From: Acidobacteriota bacterium | Lineage (GTDB): Bacteria; Acidobacteriota; Blastocatellia; Pyrinomonadales; Pyrinomonadaceae | Assembly (NCBI GenBank): GCA_029862725.1 | Contig: JAOTWT010000026.1 | Location: 1-14,554, forward strand | Direction: 5' to 3' | Length of the DNA: 14,554 nt | Shown: piece by piece, positions 6,059-13,653 of the stretch | Layout of the letters: every line of letters starts with the position of its first letter | How positions within the stretch are numbered: the stretch's first letter is position 1 | Notes under the pieces: generated by a model | The model's database searches: none | What the model was told of the DNA's origin: nothing | Seen by the model: the letters and a program-made list of their open reading frames with translations, nothing else | Made by a program: the position numbers and the translations under genes

Positions 6059-9000
6059 TTAAAACTCCAGCCGTATCGAAAGCTGAACTTGTCGCGGGTC
6101 GCCTATACCCTGCCGCAAGAAGCCGTCGAAGTTGAACAGGCTCGGAGCGGTCACAGAATTCTGATTCCCCGCTCCAGAAAGAGAGTTAATAAGGTTATCC
6201 GAATTAAATGTGTTGAACATTTCAATTTGCGGGACAATGTTCACGGTCTCGGTCACCCTGATCGGACGCGACAATCGCCAGTCAAACGAGGAAAACTTGT
6301 TATCTTTCCGCAATGTGTTGCGATTGGTCGCAGTACGCATCGCCGGCGTGGCGGGTTGAGCCGACCGGGCCTGGAACCGGGGTGTAAACTCAAATTTCCA
6401 GGGCAGTTCGAAGAAAGCAAAAAGGTTGAACTTGTGGGTGATGTCTCGATCTGACAATGCGTAATCAAGGCTTAGATCATTGATATCAAACGAACGATCC
6501 GTAAACGGGTCGCGCTCATTCGAGTCGTCATCATAATCCTTTGAGTAAACATAGTTCCATTCGAGCTGGTACTTGTCGGAAAGGCGCTTCCTCATTCCAA
6601 CCGTGAAACCTCGGTAGAGGCTCTGCCCGACAGAGCTTGTAACCATCGTTTCGTCGAGGTATGGAAAGAAGAATGCGTTACGGTTTACATTCAGAAACCG
6701 GGTCAGGAAGATCCCTTTCGCATAAGTAAAGTCAAAATAAAGCGCCCAATCAGGAGCAATCTCCTGCTCAAATGCCACGTTCGCCGAGTAAACACGAGGA
6801 TTTCGATAGTCCCGGCTAAAGACCCGAACGCCGCTAAAACACGGGAACGGGGTCATTGGCAGACCTCCCGGACCATCGTCGCAGGATTGAGCGACCGGTG
6901 TCACTACACCGGGCCACGCCGGACGAACATTATTGAACGGACCCGCAGCAATGGTCTGCTGCTGAACTCCGTTAGTGGTAATCGAGCCGACCTGGGACAG
7001 CATGTTCTGCCGAGCATTGTATATTCCATAACTCCCACGCAAAACCGATTTCCCGTTGCTATTTATGTCCCACGCAAAACCGAGACGCGGTTGCCACATC
7101 GACTTGTCGCTCGGCAAAGTGCCGTCGGACGGGAACCTTGGATCGTTCAGGAATATTCCGTAGGCGGTATCTGACGGCGGAACTACCGGATCGGGAAAGA
7201 TCTGCGCTTCCCATCGAAGTCCATAACTAAATAGAAAATTCGGCCGAATCTGCCATTTATCTTGCGCAAAGAGGGCAAAATCCTCATTCGTTATGTTGGA
7301 TGCACCAGCGGCGTCGGTCGCCGGGCCGTTCGGCCCTGCACCCTGCAGGTACAGCAAGAGCGAAGTCGACGACGTTTCCATTCCCGGACATGTTTGATTA
7401 AATGGAGCGCCGACGGTTATCCACGTGCCACCGCTGCATAGCTCGGCAGTCGGTCCAAATCCATTTGCGGCGGGAGCCGATGCATACCTCAAAAACCCGT
7501 TGACGCTGTCAAAAATATAACGTCCCTGGAAAAACCCTCTAAACACTTGGTCGTTAAGGCTGTGAATCCATTCCCCACCGAACTTTACGGTGTGATCGCC
7601 TTTTACGACCGACAGGTGGTCGCGGATCTGTGTCCGCCAAAACAACTCGTCGATGTCAGGACCCAGGAAGAACGGGTTGCCAAAACGGAACGTCGTGGCG
7701 AATCCCATCGCAGTGTCTGCGGAGAGTAACCCATTGGCCGAGCGCGGCCTGTTTTCCCTGGAATAGGTGAAATGAGCCTCATTCAGCATCGTCGGCGACA
7801 ACGTGGTGTAGAGATTGAAGTTAAAGACGTTTATCTTTGAAGGCCCCTCGGTTCCGTTTGCCGAAGTGCCGTAGGTCGGAACATCGAAGGTCTGGTTTTC
7901 ATTCTTCGAGTAATCGAAGTTGTAAGACACGCCGAGTTTATTGTCCTTGTTCAGATCGGCATCCAATTTTCCGAGCAGCGCAACGTTCCTTATGCTGCGG
8001 TCAATTGGCAATCCCTCGTTGACTCCCTGGCTTGCCTGGATAAAGTTTATCAAGGCCAGACGCTGGCAATCGGGACTAGCGACGATCGCGGCTTCGTCGG
8101 TTTGAATTGTTGGTGCCTGGACAGCACACTGAGTACCGATCGGCTCGCTTAAATTGGGCCGCGTCAGATTCTCCCGAATCCCCTCGACCGCAAAGAAGTA
8201 AAACGCTTTGTCACGTTTGATGGGGCCGCCGATCGTTCCGCCGAACTGCTGGCGCAGAAAATCCTGCAGCGGCTTGCCGTCGGATGTGTTCGACGCCAGA
8301 CCCTCGCTTCGGTAGTTATAAAACAGACTTCCGTGGACCTCGTTGGTCCCGGATTTTGTGATGACGTTGATGATTCCGCCCGCGGTACGCCCGTATTCAG
8401 CGGATGCACCCGTTGCAATCACCTGAAATTCTTTAACAGCGTCGAGCGAAATATCGATCGCCGCACGCTGTCCGCCGGCCTGTTCGCCAAAAAACCCGTT
8501 GTTGTAGTCCCCGCCATCGAGGCTGACATTGTTAAAAATCCCCCGCTGACCGGCAAAGTTGATCTCATCTCCGTCGGGCCCCTGGGTGATGCTTACTCCG
8601 GGAGTCAAAGTGAGAAGGTCTTCAAACTTTCTGCCCAGAATCGGAGTATTACTGATAGTTGTTTCGTTTAGCGTCGAGCTCGATTCCGTCTTAACGGTGT
8701 CTACCGTCGGCGTAGTCGAAACCGTCACTTCTCCACTAACACCCGAGACAGTCAGCTTTAGATTCAAAGAAATAGAACGGCCTACGGTGAGCTCCACATT
8801 TTGTTGTATTAACTTTGCGAACCCCTCTTTGGTAACAGTAATTTCATAGCGTCCCGGGGGCATTGACAAAAAAGTAAATCGCCCGCCGCCATCAGTTGAG
8901 AAACTCCTTGTGAAATTGGTTCCTACATTTCTCGCCACGACCGTAGCACCCGGTATCACGGCATCCTGCTCATCCGAGATGGTGCCCTGGATTGAACCCG

Positions 9001-9109
9001 AAGTTATATCTTGAGCAAACGCGGTCACCGAGCATAGTGTCAAAAGAATCAAGAAATAGCCTACCCTAAACCGCCACGATTTTTGCTGATCATGTTTCCT
9101 GTTGGACAT
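6059..9109 (-). CDS. Oar-like TonB-dependent outer-membrane receptor with carboxypeptidase-regulatory domain
   Basis: Outer-membrane beta-barrel protein of 1016 residues. A signal peptide at about 1-32 ends in TAFA before Q33. An immunoglobulin-like carboxypeptidase-regulatory domain at about 37-115 has GSIQGTISDEQDAVIPGATV and PPGRYEITVTKEGF. The plug domain at about 150-265 has LTPGVSITQG, SLDGGDYNN, EYGRTAGGIINVITKSGT. A long barrel follows, ending in QLSIRLEF with a terminal Phe, as needed for barrel insertion. This architecture (Oar of Myxococcus; very expanded in Acidobacteriota) is linked to uptake or export of large substrates, often oligosaccharides or peptides; the substrate here is unknown. 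No SusD-like or other transport partner lies nearby. The start is supported by GGAGGAG about 8 bases upstream, and a terminator follows at 5925-5955. It is transcribed alone. I see no frameshift. Confidence 0.93.
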   Translation of the reverse strand: MSNRKHDQQKSWRFRVGYFLILLTLCSVTAFAQDITSGSIQGTISDEQDAVIPGATVVARNVGTNFTRSFSTDGGGRFTFLSMPPGRYEITVTKEGFAKLIQQNVELTVGRSISLNLKLTVSGVSGEVTVSTTPTVDTVKTESSSTLNETTISNTPILGRKFEDLLTLTPGVSITQGPDGDEINFAGQRGIFNNVSLDGGDYNNGFFGEQAGGQRAAIDISLDAVKEFQVIATGASAEYGRTAGGIINVITKSGTNEVHGSLFYNYRSEGLASNTSDGKPLQDFLRQQFGGTIGGPIKRDKAFYFFAVEGIRENLTRPNLSEPIGTQCAVQAPTIQTDEAAIVASPDCQRLALINFIQASQGVNEGLPIDRSIRNVALLGKLDADLNKDNKLGVSYNFDYSKNENQTFDVPTYGTSANGTEGPSKINVFNFNLYTTLSPTMLNEAHFTYSRENRPRSANGLLSADTAMGFATTFRFGNPFFLGPDIDELFWRTQIRDHLSVVKGDHTVKFGGEWIHSLNDQVFRGFFQGRYIFDSVNGFLRYASAPAANGFGPTAELCSGGTWITVGAPFNQTCPGMETSSTSLLLYLQGAGPNGPATDAAGASNITNEDFALFAQDKWQIRPNFLFSYGLRWEAQIFPDPVVPPSDTAYGIFLNDPRFPSDGTLPSDKSMWQPRLGFAWDINSNGKSVLRGSYGIYNARQNMLSQVGSITTNGVQQQTIAAGPFNNVRPAWPGVVTPVAQSCDDGPGGLPMTPFPCFSGVRVFSRDYRNPRVYSANVAFEQEIAPDWALYFDFTYAKGIFLTRFLNVNRNAFFFPYLDETMVTSSVGQSLYRGFTVGMRKRLSDKYQLEWNYVYSKDYDDDSNERDPFTDRSFDINDLSLDYALSDRDITHKFNLFAFFELPWKFEFTPRFQARSAQPATPAMRTATNRNTLRKDNKFSSFDWRLSRPIRVTETVNIVPQIEMFNTFNSDNLINSLSGAGNQNSVTAPSLFNFDGFLRQGIGDPRQVQLSIRLEF

Positions 9110-9547
9110 TAGGATTCTCCTCCGATTAGTTTTTAAAAAAGGTGAATGTAGAATCTGCGCGAATCACACATCCGTTTTGAAGTTTCGGGCTAAACTTGAA
9201 TGAAAGTTAGCTCGGACATATTTTGAATCTGGGGAATTATAGTCCCGATTTTGCTCTTTTGCCTAATCGTTTCGAGTCGGCATAAATAAATCGCACAAAG
9301 TTAAAGCAGATAATGGGGTCAGAGTTAGTCAAGAAATGTATTGCAAACTTCGATCTTCTGCAGCGGATCGTGGGCGGTCTTCAACCGAGATGCGCAAGCA
9401 TATACCCTCACAAAAACAAAGTTGCCATGAAACCGCACGAAACCGGCTTGATTTTCATCACAAACATTGTTCGGTTGCTTCAGCAAAACGGATGAATGCG
9501 TCCGGATATCAGAAAGACGCCGGATTCGAAGCGTGACTTTATGTTTC
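9110..9547. other. 438-base gap upstream of the receptor, no convincing gene
   Basis: Short open frames of 60-82 codons on both strands here overlap each other, have no Shine-Dalgarno or TANNNT start signal and give no recognisable protein, so I do not call them. The left third must hold the receptor's promoter and leader; TACATT at about 9145-9150 on the minus strand is the best -10 candidate but lacks a -35 box. At 9311-9327 the sequence TAATGGGGTCAGAGTTA resembles termini I associate with REP-type transposase (RAYT) insertions, so the segment around 9311-9500 may be a decayed insertion. No second copy or inverted partner is seen within the gap. Confidence 0.4.
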
Positions 9548-10357
9548 TCACCTTGAAACGGCTTGGCGGACAACCCAGAAAAAGACCGGATCCGGAAGAA
9601 TTCTCCGGAGAGCCAGGATCATTCGTGAATTTGCCGAATATCTCATTTTCCAACTGCCGTCCGAAACCGCGTTATAGATGACTTCCGCGACCAACCCGCC
9701 GTCGGGAGCCTTTGCGCCCGCCTTTTGCATATTGGGCAGGATCCGGGCCACATACTGCGCGTAGCTACCGGCCTTGTCTGCCGTTACACGATCCATTGAA
9801 CGCTCGTAAAAGTCGGTTTTTATCGGCCCCGGTTCGATTATTTTTATCTTAATGTTGAATTGCCGAAGCTCGTGTTGGAGAGACTCGCTAAACCCCTCGA
9901 CGGCCCATTTTGTGGCATGGTAAAGACTGTAGAGCGGAAAGGTAATCCGGCCGCCCATCGAAGCGACGTTTACGATGGTGCCTCTTTTATTTTCGCGAAA
10001 ATAGGGCAGAATTTCGCGGCACACGTTCATCAGCCCGAACACGTTTGTCGCAAACTGTTTTTCGATCTGTTTTCTTGTCAGAGATTCAAACGGACCGACG
10101 ACGGCATACCCGGCATTGTTTACGACAACATCGATACGGCCGAATTTTTCCAGTGTCGCGGCAATCGCCAATTTTATCGAGTCCGTTTCGGTAACATCGA
10201 GACGAAGACATTCAACATCGACTATTCTTTGCAGATCTTCCGAGTTATCCGGCGAACGCATAGTCGCAGCGACTTTCCAACCCTTTGACTGGAAGAGCTT
10301 TACAGTCTCATTTCCAATTCCGGTGGAGGCACCTGTGATCAGTATTACTTTATCCAT
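9548..10357 (-). CDS. Short-chain dehydrogenase/reductase
   Basis: Classical SDR oxidoreductase of 269 residues with a Rossmann fold. The cofactor motif TGASTGIG is at 8-15, NNAG at 80-83, and the catalytic residues are N105, S133, Y146 and K150 (YHATK). An arginine (R34) just after the second strand in ATMRSPDN suggests NADP preference. The C-terminal region (EPGPIKTDF, then a 60-residue helical tail ending in FFWVVRQAVSR) resembles SDRs described as acting on retinol- or steroid-like substrates, but the substrate cannot be read from sequence. The start ATG lies 3 bases after the TAG of the SbcD-like gene, so the two are probably translated from one mRNA; only a weak GGAAG precedes it. No functional link to a nuclease is known to me. 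Confidence 0.9.
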   Translation of the reverse strand: MDKVILITGASTGIGNETVKLFQSKGWKVAATMRSPDNSEDLQRIVDVECLRLDVTETDSIKLAIAATLEKFGRIDVVVNNAGYAVVGPFESLTRKQIEKQFATNVFGLMNVCREILPYFRENKRGTIVNVASMGGRITFPLYSLYHATKWAVEGFSESLQHELRQFNIKIKIIEPGPIKTDFYERSMDRVTADKAGSYAQYVARILPNMQKAGAKAPDGGLVAEVIYNAVSDGSWKMRYSANSRMILALRRILPDPVFFWVVRQAVSR

Positions 10358-10360
10358 GAG

Positions 10361-11629
10361 CTAGCTTCCCGCTGTCAGATTTTCATTTTCGTCGAGTTTC
10401 GCGGCGACAAAATCCGCGATTTTCGCCGGCGGCTCATCCGTCAGCGCCATTCGCTTCGAACCGATCACCGCCTCCGTAATGTTGTCCAGATTTTTTCTGA
10501 ATCGCTTGTCCTGTGCGACCGAACGCTCGATCACTTTTCGTTCGAGGTCTTCACGCGACTCGCCCGGCTGCTCGACCGGTCCGTACTCGATCGGGATGCT
10601 GTGGTTCTTAATGCGGACGTGCAGTGCGTCCGCAAGCGCACGTGCCTCTTTGCGGATCTTGTCAAGTTCGAGATTCGAATTCGGAAAACCCAATTGCCCG
10701 CGGAGTGTGACTTCGATGATTCGCTTCGGTCCGGTTTCTGCGGTTTGGTTCTCCAATTCTGAGACTCTTGCAAGCACGTGCCCGGTTATCTCGGCAGGTT
10801 CGGAAAACGGAGTCACGTCAATTGAAATTCGTGTGAACGGCCGTTGTACGTAGTCCCTGACGTGCCTGGCGTCTACAGACAAATCATCGCCGACCCTGAC
10901 GAGCCAGGCGCCGCGGATCTCCTCATATTCGCTGATACTGGTAATCTCAAGCGATCCCGGATTAAATGCCCAGTTGTCGATCGCGTAGCATTTGTGAGTA
11001 TGCCCAAGACCTACGTAATTCGTAACGTCCTTTAATTTCTTCAGGTTTTCGACGGTCAATGCCGGTATCGGATGGGTCTGGTGTCCTTCAACATCGGTAT
11101 GGAGCATCAAAATGTGGAACGCGCCGTTTCTTTGATTTGCCGCGATCGCTTCAGTCAGTGCCGGTATCGCCTTGTTTGCCGATGCGCCGTACCAATCGGA
11201 GCCAAAGATCCGCGCGTTGCCGATGTCGATATACCCGCCCTCTTTAATGTCATCGTCCCATGGGAGATAGGTCATCGTGCCCTCCGTTTTGTCAGGCTCA
11301 AGCAAATAAAGCAGGTTCCACTGCGCCAGAGATCTGAGCCAGGAATAGTCGCTGTCGCTGTGTTTCTGATCGTGATTGCCTTCAATCGAGACGACCGGAA
11401 TGCATTTATCCCGTAACAAGCTCAAACCGGCAACCGCATAGTTCATAGTCTCGGGCGGAATAGAGCGCTTGTGAAAGAAGTCGCCGCACATCAGTACAAA
11501 ATCCACTTCTTCATCGATCGCGTACTTTTGCAGGACATCGATCCAGGCGTCAAAGAAGTCGCGCTGACTTTCATCAAGGTGGTACCTGGTGCAACCCAGA
11601 TGGACATCCGAGATATGGAGAAATTTCAT
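10361..11629 (-). CDS. SbcD/Mre11-like metallophosphoesterase (DNA repair exonuclease)
   Basis: Manganese-dependent nuclease of the SbcD/Mre11/YhaO group, 422 residues. Phosphoesterase motifs are complete: D8 and H10 (SDVHLG), D50 (GDFFHKR), N85-H86-D87 (GNHDQ), H177 (LMLHTD) and GHTH with H210 and H212. The remainder, about 250-422, is a capping/DNA-binding region with a charged C-terminus. The family usually works with a Rad50/SbcC-type ATPase in resecting or opening DNA ends; no such gene lies beside it here, only an SDR 3 bases downstream. The stand-alone arrangement leaves its partner unknown. Start ATG 11629 has no Shine-Dalgarno sequence but a TGn-extended -10 box stands 7 bases before it. 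It is divergent from the LON-domain gene (108 bases between). Confidence 0.88.
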   Translation of the reverse strand: MKFLHISDVHLGCTRYHLDESQRDFFDAWIDVLQKYAIDEEVDFVLMCGDFFHKRSIPPETMNYAVAGLSLLRDKCIPVVSIEGNHDQKHSDSDYSWLRSLAQWNLLYLLEPDKTEGTMTYLPWDDDIKEGGYIDIGNARIFGSDWYGASANKAIPALTEAIAANQRNGAFHILMLHTDVEGHQTHPIPALTVENLKKLKDVTNYVGLGHTHKCYAIDNWAFNPGSLEITSISEYEEIRGAWLVRVGDDLSVDARHVRDYVQRPFTRISIDVTPFSEPAEITGHVLARVSELENQTAETGPKRIIEVTLRGQLGFPNSNLELDKIRKEARALADALHVRIKNHSIPIEYGPVEQPGESREDLERKVIERSVAQDKRFRKNLDNITEAVIGSKRMALTDEPPAKIADFVAAKLDENENLTAGS

Positions 11630-11636
11630 ACCCAGA

Positions 11637-11645
11637 ATTCTATCA
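11637..11645 (-). promoter_or_regulatory. Putative extended -10 promoter for a leaderless SbcD-like mRNA
   Basis: Minus-strand TGATAGAAT: TGn followed by TAGAAT (11642-11637), 5 of 6 matches to TATAAT, 7 bases before ATG 11629. There is no -35 box of note, as expected for an extended -10 promoter. Confidence 0.5.
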
Positions 11646-11699
11646 TCCGGGCGCGAGGATCGCTTAGGCTGCTATCAAAGGCCCGAAGACGAAGTTAGC

Positions 11700-11728
11700 T
11701 TGACTCTTGGATACGCCCAAAATACTCT
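11700..11728 (+). promoter_or_regulatory. Putative promoter of the LON-domain gene
   Basis: TTGACT (11700-11705), 17 bases, then TACTCT (11723-11728), 9 bases before ATG 11738. The layout is almost the same as at the PerR-like gene (TTGACA-N17-TACCCT-N9-ATG), with a strong -35 box compensating for a weak -10 box. Confidence 0.5.
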
Positions 11729-11737
11729 TTACGGAAG

Positions 11738-12442
11738 ATGTCAGAAGAATCCGACAAGATCCTCGGGATAGACCGGTTGCCGATCTTTCCCTTGCCACTG
11801 GTGCTTTTGCCACACGAGATTTTACCGCTCCATATTTTCGAGCCGAAGTACCGCGATCTGCTCTCCGACGTTTCCGTAAGCAAGAATTTGTTTGGCGTAT
11901 CGCTTTTCGAACCGGAAAGTGAATTCGACGACCGTCCGAAGGTTGGAAGCTGCGGCTGTGTTGCCGAATTACGCGAAAAGGAAACACTCGATGACGGGCG
12001 TTCGAACATCCTGACAGTCGGGATTATCAGATACAGGGTGACGGAATTTGTTGAAACGGATGCCGACTATTTGACAGCGAAATTGGATTTCTTCGAGGAT
12101 CAAGCGGAAGACCCCTCGCAAACGGAGAAGCTCGCCGACGAGGTTTTTGAACTGTTCAAGCGCGTCGCCAAGGCTGCACACAAGATGAGCGGACGCCGTG
12201 GCGACTTCCCCGAGATACCAAAGGCTCCGGCCGAACAGCTTTCGTTTTTGGTTTCAGCCTCTTTTAACCTGCCTACCGCCGACAAATACGAATTGCTCGA
12301 AATGGTTTCGACTATCAAGCGGCTCGAACGGGTGCGCTCGATACTTCTCGACTCGGTCAAACGCGTCGAGGAATCCGCGATGATCGACCAGATCTCAAGG
12401 ACCAACGGTCATGCCAATAAAAAAATCGATCTCGGATCTTAA
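11738..12442 (+). CDS. Stand-alone LON substrate-binding domain protein
   Basis: 234-residue protein matching the N-terminal substrate-binding domain of Lon protease, without ATPase or protease domains. Landmarks: LPIFPLPLVLLPHEILPLHIFEPKYRDLL at about 14-42, a GSCGCVAEL strand at about 70-78, NILTVGIIRYRV at about 90-101, and a helical C-terminal half with FNLPTADKYELLEMVSTIKRLERV typical of the LON helical region. Such proteins are common in many bacteria but their function is not established; binding of unfolded or specific protein clients is the usual guess. It stands alone as a transcription unit, divergent from the SbcD-like gene. GGAAG immediately before the ATG is too close to act as a Shine-Dalgarno site; the promoter layout suggests a leader of only a few bases. 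Confidence 0.88.
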   Translation: MSEESDKILGIDRLPIFPLPLVLLPHEILPLHIFEPKYRDLLSDVSVSKNLFGVSLFEPESEFDDRPKVGSCGCVAELREKETLDDGRSNILTVGIIRYRVTEFVETDADYLTAKLDFFEDQAEDPSQTEKLADEVFELFKRVAKAAHKMSGRRGDFPEIPKAPAEQLSFLVSASFNLPTADKYELLEMVSTIKRLERVRSILLDSVKRVEESAMIDQISRTNGHANKKIDLGS

Positions 12443-12498
12443 CGACCCGGGACCGATTTCAAAGAGCTAAAAAGCCCTTCTTCCAAAATAATCGAACT

Positions 12499-13482
12499 TT
12501 ATTTGTTTCCGCTCTCGGGATCCTCGTCGAGGGCGGATTTAAAGAAATAGATCACTTTTTGTTCGTATGAGTCCGCCTGGTCAAGTGTCGCGCTGGTGAG
12601 TTTGATGCCCGACGGTGTCATATCGGTAAATGTGGTTACGTGGGAGGATCCCGGGAAACAACCGCTGATCTGTGATGTAGAACTGCGAAGCGTCGGCGAA
12701 TCCATGCCCGCCAGCAACAGTACCTCTTTTTCGTTTACGGTTTTCGCGATATCGCATACCGAGGCTCTTTCGTAACATCCGGTTGCAAAATAAATATATG
12801 AACCGCCCTTGGCCAGTTCAGCCGTCAGGAAACTCGCAAAAGGATACTTTTCGTCAACGGCGGCCGCCAATATGTCGTTCGAAAACAAGGGCACGGAATC
12901 CAGCGCGAGCGCCTTTACATCGGAAAGTCTCGAGGCGGCCGAAAGGCCGACCAACCCTCCCATTTCGACGCCGTAGATTCCGATCGCGTTCCCAATACGA
13001 GGCTTGCCGTCCGAAGTTTTTACACCCTTTAAGAAATCAATGGCCGCGAGTACGTCCTCTATTTCGCAACCGCCAAATGAAGTTTTTTCTATAAGCGGCT
13101 GTGGTCCGTGCCCCCTTTGGTCGGGCATCAATACGGTATAGTCGGTGGCTTCATTCAGTTTGACGCCTAAATTGAGAACGTGCGATCGATCGGCCCCGTA
13201 TTTGTGAAGCAGTATCACCGCCGGCGATTTCTCGTTTCCTTTTAGCAGCCACCCTCTGGCCGGTGAACCGTCCCGGTTCTGCCAGGTTTCGTCTGTTACC
13301 TGGGCTCCTCTTGAACTTAGCCTCCCGTATTTTTCGGGCGTCAAGAGATAGTTTGTTCGCGGCGGTTCAGCGGCTGAATGAACGAACCAGACGGATGCAA
13401 CGATCCCGGCCAATGCGATCAAAACGAATACTGGCAGAAATAATCCGAAGAAACTCTTGAAAAGTCGTGTAGTTTTAGCCAT
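12499..13482 (-). CDS. Membrane-anchored alpha/beta-hydrolase-fold protein lacking the serine nucleophile
   Basis: 327 residues. An N-terminal hydrophobic helix at about 11-34 (no obvious cleavage site) anchors it in the inner membrane with the rest outside the cytoplasm. The hydrolase fold is clear: AVILLHKYGADR, then VLMPDQRGHG, then the nucleophile-elbow segment IGIYGVEMGGLVGL, then a candidate acid D261 (LAGMDSP) and histidine H281 (PGSSHV). At the elbow the usual G-x-S-x-G reads G171-V-E173-M-G175: codon GAA gives Glu where Ser is expected. It may be a pseudoenzyme, or use Glu as nucleophile as epoxide or haloalkane hydrolases use Asp. Cysteines C236/C243 and C275 could form disulfides. 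No Shine-Dalgarno sequence is seen; TATTAA lies 9 bases before the ATG. It converges on the LON gene; 12443-12498 holds at most a weak 7-pair hairpin. Confidence 0.82.
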   Translation of the reverse strand: MAKTTRLFKSFFGLFLPVFVLIALAGIVASVWFVHSAAEPPRTNYLLTPEKYGRLSSRGAQVTDETWQNRDGSPARGWLLKGNEKSPAVILLHKYGADRSHVLNLGVKLNEATDYTVLMPDQRGHGPQPLIEKTSFGGCEIEDVLAAIDFLKGVKTSDGKPRIGNAIGIYGVEMGGLVGLSAASRLSDVKALALDSVPLFSNDILAAAVDEKYPFASFLTAELAKGGSYIYFATGCYERASVCDIAKTVNEKEVLLLAGMDSPTLRSSTSQISGCFPGSSHVTTFTDMTPSGIKLTSATLDQADSYEQKVIYFFKSALDEDPESGNK

Positions 13483-13600
13483 ATGAACTGATTAATAAGC
13501 AGAACTGCTTCGAAAGAGACAGGCTCGAACGGCGTTACAACCTTGGCCTAAATTCCGGAGTCAAATAGTGAAAGCCCCAGAACAAGGAACTTTCGGCATG

Positions 13601-13621
13601 TTATGTAAAATGTTAACATAA
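13601..13621. promoter_or_regulatory. Inverted repeat upstream of the S55 protein gene, possible operator
   Basis: TTATGT (13601-13606) and ACATAA (13616-13621) form an inverted repeat with a 9-base spacer that itself contains TGTTAACA, an 8-base palindrome spanning 13611-13618. It is AT-rich in a GC-balanced neighbourhood and sits in the 171-base divergent region, about 32 bases before ATG 13654 and 119 bases before the hydrolase start. It may be a repressor site or part of a promoter; no factor can be named. Confidence 0.3.
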
Positions 13622-13653
13622 ACGCCGGAGTAAAAGGAAGCGATTTTGATCAT

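Noticed and set aside
6089..8849. Plus-strand frames of up to 121 codons inside the receptor gene
   Set aside because: They are antisense to a clearly coding 1016-residue protein and have arginine/proline-rich composition typical of shadows.
9313..9573. Several 60-82 codon frames on both strands in the gap upstream of the receptor
   Set aside because: They overlap each other, have no start signals, and give no recognisable domain.
12443..12498. Terminator between the convergent LON and hydrolase genes
   Set aside because: The only stem is about seven pairs with G-U pairing and no T-run after it, so I do not call it.
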